Shown one piece after another: positions 61,579 to 64,000 of a stretch of DNA of 64,000 nt. Origin of the DNA: Tamlana sp038148895 (GTDB lineage: Bacteria > Bacteroidota > Bacteroidia > Flavobacteriales > Flavobacteriaceae); NCBI GenBank assembly GCA_038148895.1, contig JBBVGQ010000004.1; one strand, 5' to 3'. Every line of letters begins with the position of its first letter. The first letter of the stretch is position 1. A program made the position numbers and the translations under genes. The notes beneath the pieces were generated by a model. That model saw only the letters and a list, made by a program, of their open reading frames with translations. It did not search any database and was not told where the DNA came from.

Positions 61579-62106
61579 TTACAGAGCGTTTTTATTTTGA
61601 AGGATTTTTAAAGAGGCCATTAGATCGTTCATGGCATTGGTCATAGAACGTACCGAAATGGTGGCACCGGAAATAGCCATAATGTTATCGCCATATTTAA
61701 GCTCGTCGCCACCGGTTTTACCTTCAAATTGCCTGAGCCATCTGGAACTTCCAATTTCACCTCCATACTCTTCACGGTATACCAAAACTTTAGATTTCAA
61801 TACAATCAGTTCCTTGTCGAGCAATACTAAATAATCAAATTGGGCCGTTTTACTTGGTGCTTGCGACAAATAAGCATAACCCAAAACGGTGTTATTGGCT
61901 TCAATCTTGAAGAAATTATCCTTTTCAAACTTTGAAGGTAATTCCTTAGCAATTTCTGGGTTGATGGCAACCTCGGTAAAATCAAAAGCTTCAACACCAA
62001 AAACTTTGGTGATTTCCTTATCTACTTTTTTCTGAATGTTCTGTGGCAAGCCAAAAGACAACATCAGAAATGTTGCAAAAAGTGTTAAAACCGCTTTTAT
62101 TTTCAT
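61579..62106 (-). CDS. FMN-binding (covalent flavin) domain protein
   Basis: A 175-residue secreted protein (signal peptide ending SFGLP). The C-terminal half contains the FMN-binding domain with the flavinylation motif ISGATIS at about residues 145-151 (acceptor Thr about 149), the S/D-G-A-T/S-x-S/T pattern used by the flavin transferase ApbE, as in NqrC and RnfG. It would carry covalent FMN in the periplasm and pass electrons. Operon: porin gene 116 nt upstream, membrane gene directly downstream. ApbE is not in the window. Confidence 0.88.
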   Translation of the reverse strand: MKIKAVLTLFATFLMLSFGLPQNIQKKVDKEITKVFGVEAFDFTEVAINPEIAKELPSKFEKDNFFKIEANNTVLGYAYLSQAPSKTAQFDYLVLLDKELIVLKSKVLVYREEYGGEIGSSRWLRQFEGKTGGDELKYGDNIMAISGATISVRSMTNAMNDLMASLKILQNKNAL

Positions 62107-62222
62107 GCTACAAATGTATTGCTTTTAGTTGTTATTTCAAGAAAAATGACCAAAGGCGAATCGACAAAAATAATTTTGATGATTTGCCTTTGGTTAAGTA
62201 GGTTCGGGCTGCCTAAATTATC

Positions 62223-63401
62223 TTAGAACCAAACACCAATACCAAAATTAAGCCTGTTGGACACATCGGGTTCAGACAAAGCATTATCCCTAAACTGATA
62301 ATCGCCTTTAAGGACAACACCCGGGGCAATATGGTAACTCAATCCGGTTGTTATATCATTTCGGTTATAGGCATCGTTTTGCGGCAAACCGCCTTCTGTC
62401 TTGGCGTGCGTATCATATTGCTCATACCTTACAAAAGCAAATAAACGTTGTTGGTTATCTTGAGGAAGCAAATTATACGCACCTTCTAAATACCAACCTT
62501 GTAGGGCGCTACCCAAATCTCTACCTGTTGCCGCATTGTATTCTGCAGTATCACTTAAACTAGCATAAACGAATTGCCCACGTGCTGTAAACCGTTGATA
62601 AGCATAACGGGCATCGAGTCCTAACATTGAAATGCCAATATTTGCACCGTCTATTTCCTCAATATCGTCAGCTGCTTGGGTTTTTCCAAAATATCCTGCA
62701 AGGCCCAAACGAAGTCCTGGTATTCCGTAATAATCAAATTTAGCTGATAGTGTTGGGCTATCAATGGTAGATTGAATGGCCTTTTGGCGACCACCGCGCA
62801 GCCCGTTGGAACCTCCAAGAAAACCACTGATACCTCCCTGGCCATCAGCCTCTGTAGATTTAAATCCATTAAAAATATAGGCCTGATACCCAAGAGATAA
62901 TTCATTGAAGCGCCCTGTAACACCAACACCTATTTCGCGCCATGTTGTTGGGATAATGGCGGCATCAACTGCTGGTCGTTCAACACCATTAAATGTAGTA
63001 GGTTCATGAAACTCATTTATAATCCCCATAGGCACCAACATTAAACCACCGCGCAAACTTACGTTAGGTGCCACGGCATAATTAACAAAAGCCTGCTCTA
63101 CAAAAATTTCTACTGTATGCTCAAGTTCCAACTCTGTTACAAATTGAGTTCTATCATCAAACTTATAGCCAAAAAGCAATACCAAACGTTGTATATCCAA
63201 TTCTCCATTCATCCCTTCCGGTTGATTGTACGTTGTTTCTCCATATGCTCCAACAGTTACGGCCTTACCATAATTACCTGATAATAGGCGTTGCGCCGCA
63301 TTAAGTTGTTTTTGGGGATCGAAAGTAATTGAATCCTGCAGGGTTTGGGCATTTAAAAATGACACCATTAAAATTGAAAAAATTAAGGTTATTTTTCTCA
63401 T
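62223..63401 (-). CDS. outer-membrane porin of the OprP/OprO-like type
   Basis: A 392-residue porin with signal peptide ending FLNAQ. The strands alternate with aromatic girdle residues (VLLFGYKFDDRTQFVTELELEH, FVNYAVAPNVSLRGGLML, LSLGYQAYIFNGF) and the C-terminus ends FGIGVWF, a proper barrel signal. The layout recalls phosphate-selective porins of the OprP/O family, but selectivity cannot be shown. The small flavin and membrane genes follow on the same strand. Confidence 0.8.
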   Translation of the reverse strand: MRKITLIFSILMVSFLNAQTLQDSITFDPQKQLNAAQRLLSGNYGKAVTVGAYGETTYNQPEGMNGELDIQRLVLLFGYKFDDRTQFVTELELEHTVEIFVEQAFVNYAVAPNVSLRGGLMLVPMGIINEFHEPTTFNGVERPAVDAAIIPTTWREIGVGVTGRFNELSLGYQAYIFNGFKSTEADGQGGISGFLGGSNGLRGGRQKAIQSTIDSPTLSAKFDYYGIPGLRLGLAGYFGKTQAADDIEEIDGANIGISMLGLDARYAYQRFTARGQFVYASLSDTAEYNAATGRDLGSALQGWYLEGAYNLLPQDNQQRLFAFVRYEQYDTHAKTEGGLPQNDAYNRNDITTGLSYHIAPGVVLKGDYQFRDNALSEPDVSNRLNFGIGVWF

Positions 63402-63613
63402 GGCTGATTTGTTATTTTTATTTAGATTGGTTATAAATAGATTTTTTTATAGGGGCAAAAATAACACCTATTTAAACTTTCACAAAGTTTATTTAGATTA
63501 ATTTTAAATAATTTTAAATTAAAAATTCATACATCTAAATATCAAGTCTTTAGGGTTTAAATTTTAACATTTAAATTCTTTAGAAATTAAAACTAAAAGA
63601 TGAATTTGAATTG

Positions 63614-64000
63614 TTAATGATAAAAATTGAAGATTTTTGAAGCTTCGTTGTGGGCACTTTCAAAACTAAGAGCATTTAAGCTATTCTTGCTTTTTGACGT
63701 GAAATATGAAAGCAGTTTTTCAGTTGGCATATTGCCCGTAAGTTCGTCTTTAGCCATTGGGCAACCTCCAAAACCTTGAATGGCCCCATCAAATCTATTG
63801 CATCCTGCCTTGTATGCCGAGTCAACCTTTTCAAACCAAGTTGAAGGGGTTGTGTGCAAATGGGCCCCGAATTCTATTTTGGGATAAAGGGGAATTAAAT
63901 TTGAAAACAGATAATCAATACTCTCGGGGCTTGAAGTGCCTACCGTATCGCTTAACGATAAAATATTTACGCCCATATTAGCAAGTTTCTCCGTCCACTC
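63614..64000 (-). CDS. hydroxymethylglutaryl-CoA lyase, 3' part
   Basis: The C-terminal 128 residues of an HMG-CoA lyase, cut by the window end; the frame stays open to base 64000, so the start is outside. The signature GAIQGFGGCPMAKDELTGN contains the active-site Cys of the family, preceded by the metal-ligand strand FGAHLHTTPSTW (two His) and ILSLSDTVGTSSPE. It splits HMG-CoA to acetoacetate and acetyl-CoA in leucine breakdown. The 5' end must be read from the neighbouring sequence. Confidence 0.9.
   Translation of the reverse strand, partial: EWTEKLANMGVNILSLSDTVGTSSPESIDYLFSNLIPLYPKIEFGAHLHTTPSTWFEKVDSAYKAGCNRFDGAIQGFGGCPMAKDELTGNMPTEKLLSYFTSKSKNSLNALSFESAHNEASKIFNFYH

Noticed and set aside
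63402..63613. Possible gene between the porin and HMG-CoA lyase genes
   Set aside because: Very AT-rich with no convincing frame; appears to be plain intergenic sequence.

Overview
The window is a stretch of an AT-rich chromosome from a member of the Flavobacteriaceae (Bacteroidetes), probably marine or polymer-degrading. The evidence is a type IX secretion (T9SS) C-terminal sorting domain on secreted proteins, TAnnTTTG-type -7 promoter boxes, no obvious Shine-Dalgarno sites, CarboxypepD-reg/TonB outer-membrane proteins, BshC (bacillithiol synthesis) and many proteins typical of the family (DUF2807, DUF6146, DUF6787, DUF937, LysM/PBP1 protein beside guaA). No tRNA, rRNA, CRISPR array, insertion sequence or prophage was seen. 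The genus could not be fixed.

Layout. 1-6.9 kb: parvulin-type chaperone, PAP2 phosphatase, two stand-alone regulators (Crp/Fnr and AraC) with look-alike promoters, a GIN-domain lipoprotein, a retropepsin-like lipoprotein and a cupin. 7.4-13.3 kb: DUF3820, DUF922, LysM/PBP1 protein, guaA and a PLP decarboxylase. 13.4-19.9 kb: a duplicated regulatory cassette, each copy a membrane-spanning TPR/LuxR-type regulator followed by a small Cys-containing lipoprotein and one more lipoprotein. 19.9-31.6 kb: bshC, then a T9SS surface operon with a 1891-residue leucine-rich-repeat protein, a tail-fibre-like protein, a small sorting-domain protein and an FN3-like lipoprotein, plus a beta-barrel protein. 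32-43 kb: a CarboxypepD-reg protein, TerC, topoisomerase IV (parE and parC with a small ORF between), EamA transporter, YchF and a second CarboxypepD-reg protein. 43-49 kb: a membrane protein, GH10 xylanase, Gfo/Idh oxidoreductase, thiamine pyrophosphokinase, a PepSY protein, ferredoxin and LuxC-like acyl-CoA reductase. 49-53 kb: serC-serA and small conserved proteins. 53-64 kb: a His-rich TonB receptor for a metal, guaB, a large TonB-like barrel protein, a porin/FMN-binding/membrane-protein cluster, and the end of an HMG-CoA lyase gene.

The most unusual part is 13.4-19.9 kb. Both lipoprotein genes are preceded by direct repeats phased at exactly 11 bp, set at exactly the same distance (38 bp) from an identical -7 box that has no -33 TTG, and followed by a conserved two-stem 5' leader that ends exactly 8 nt before the ATG. 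The repeat sequence has diverged between the copies (GTACCCC against GTCCAC). GTCCAC-type pairs with the same 11-bp period recur upstream of the LRR/T9SS operon and in the 31.6-32.0 kb intergenic region. This suggests a small regulon in which membrane-anchored one-component regulators control surface lipoproteins and a surface-protein operon. The regulator-operator pairing is inferred, not shown.
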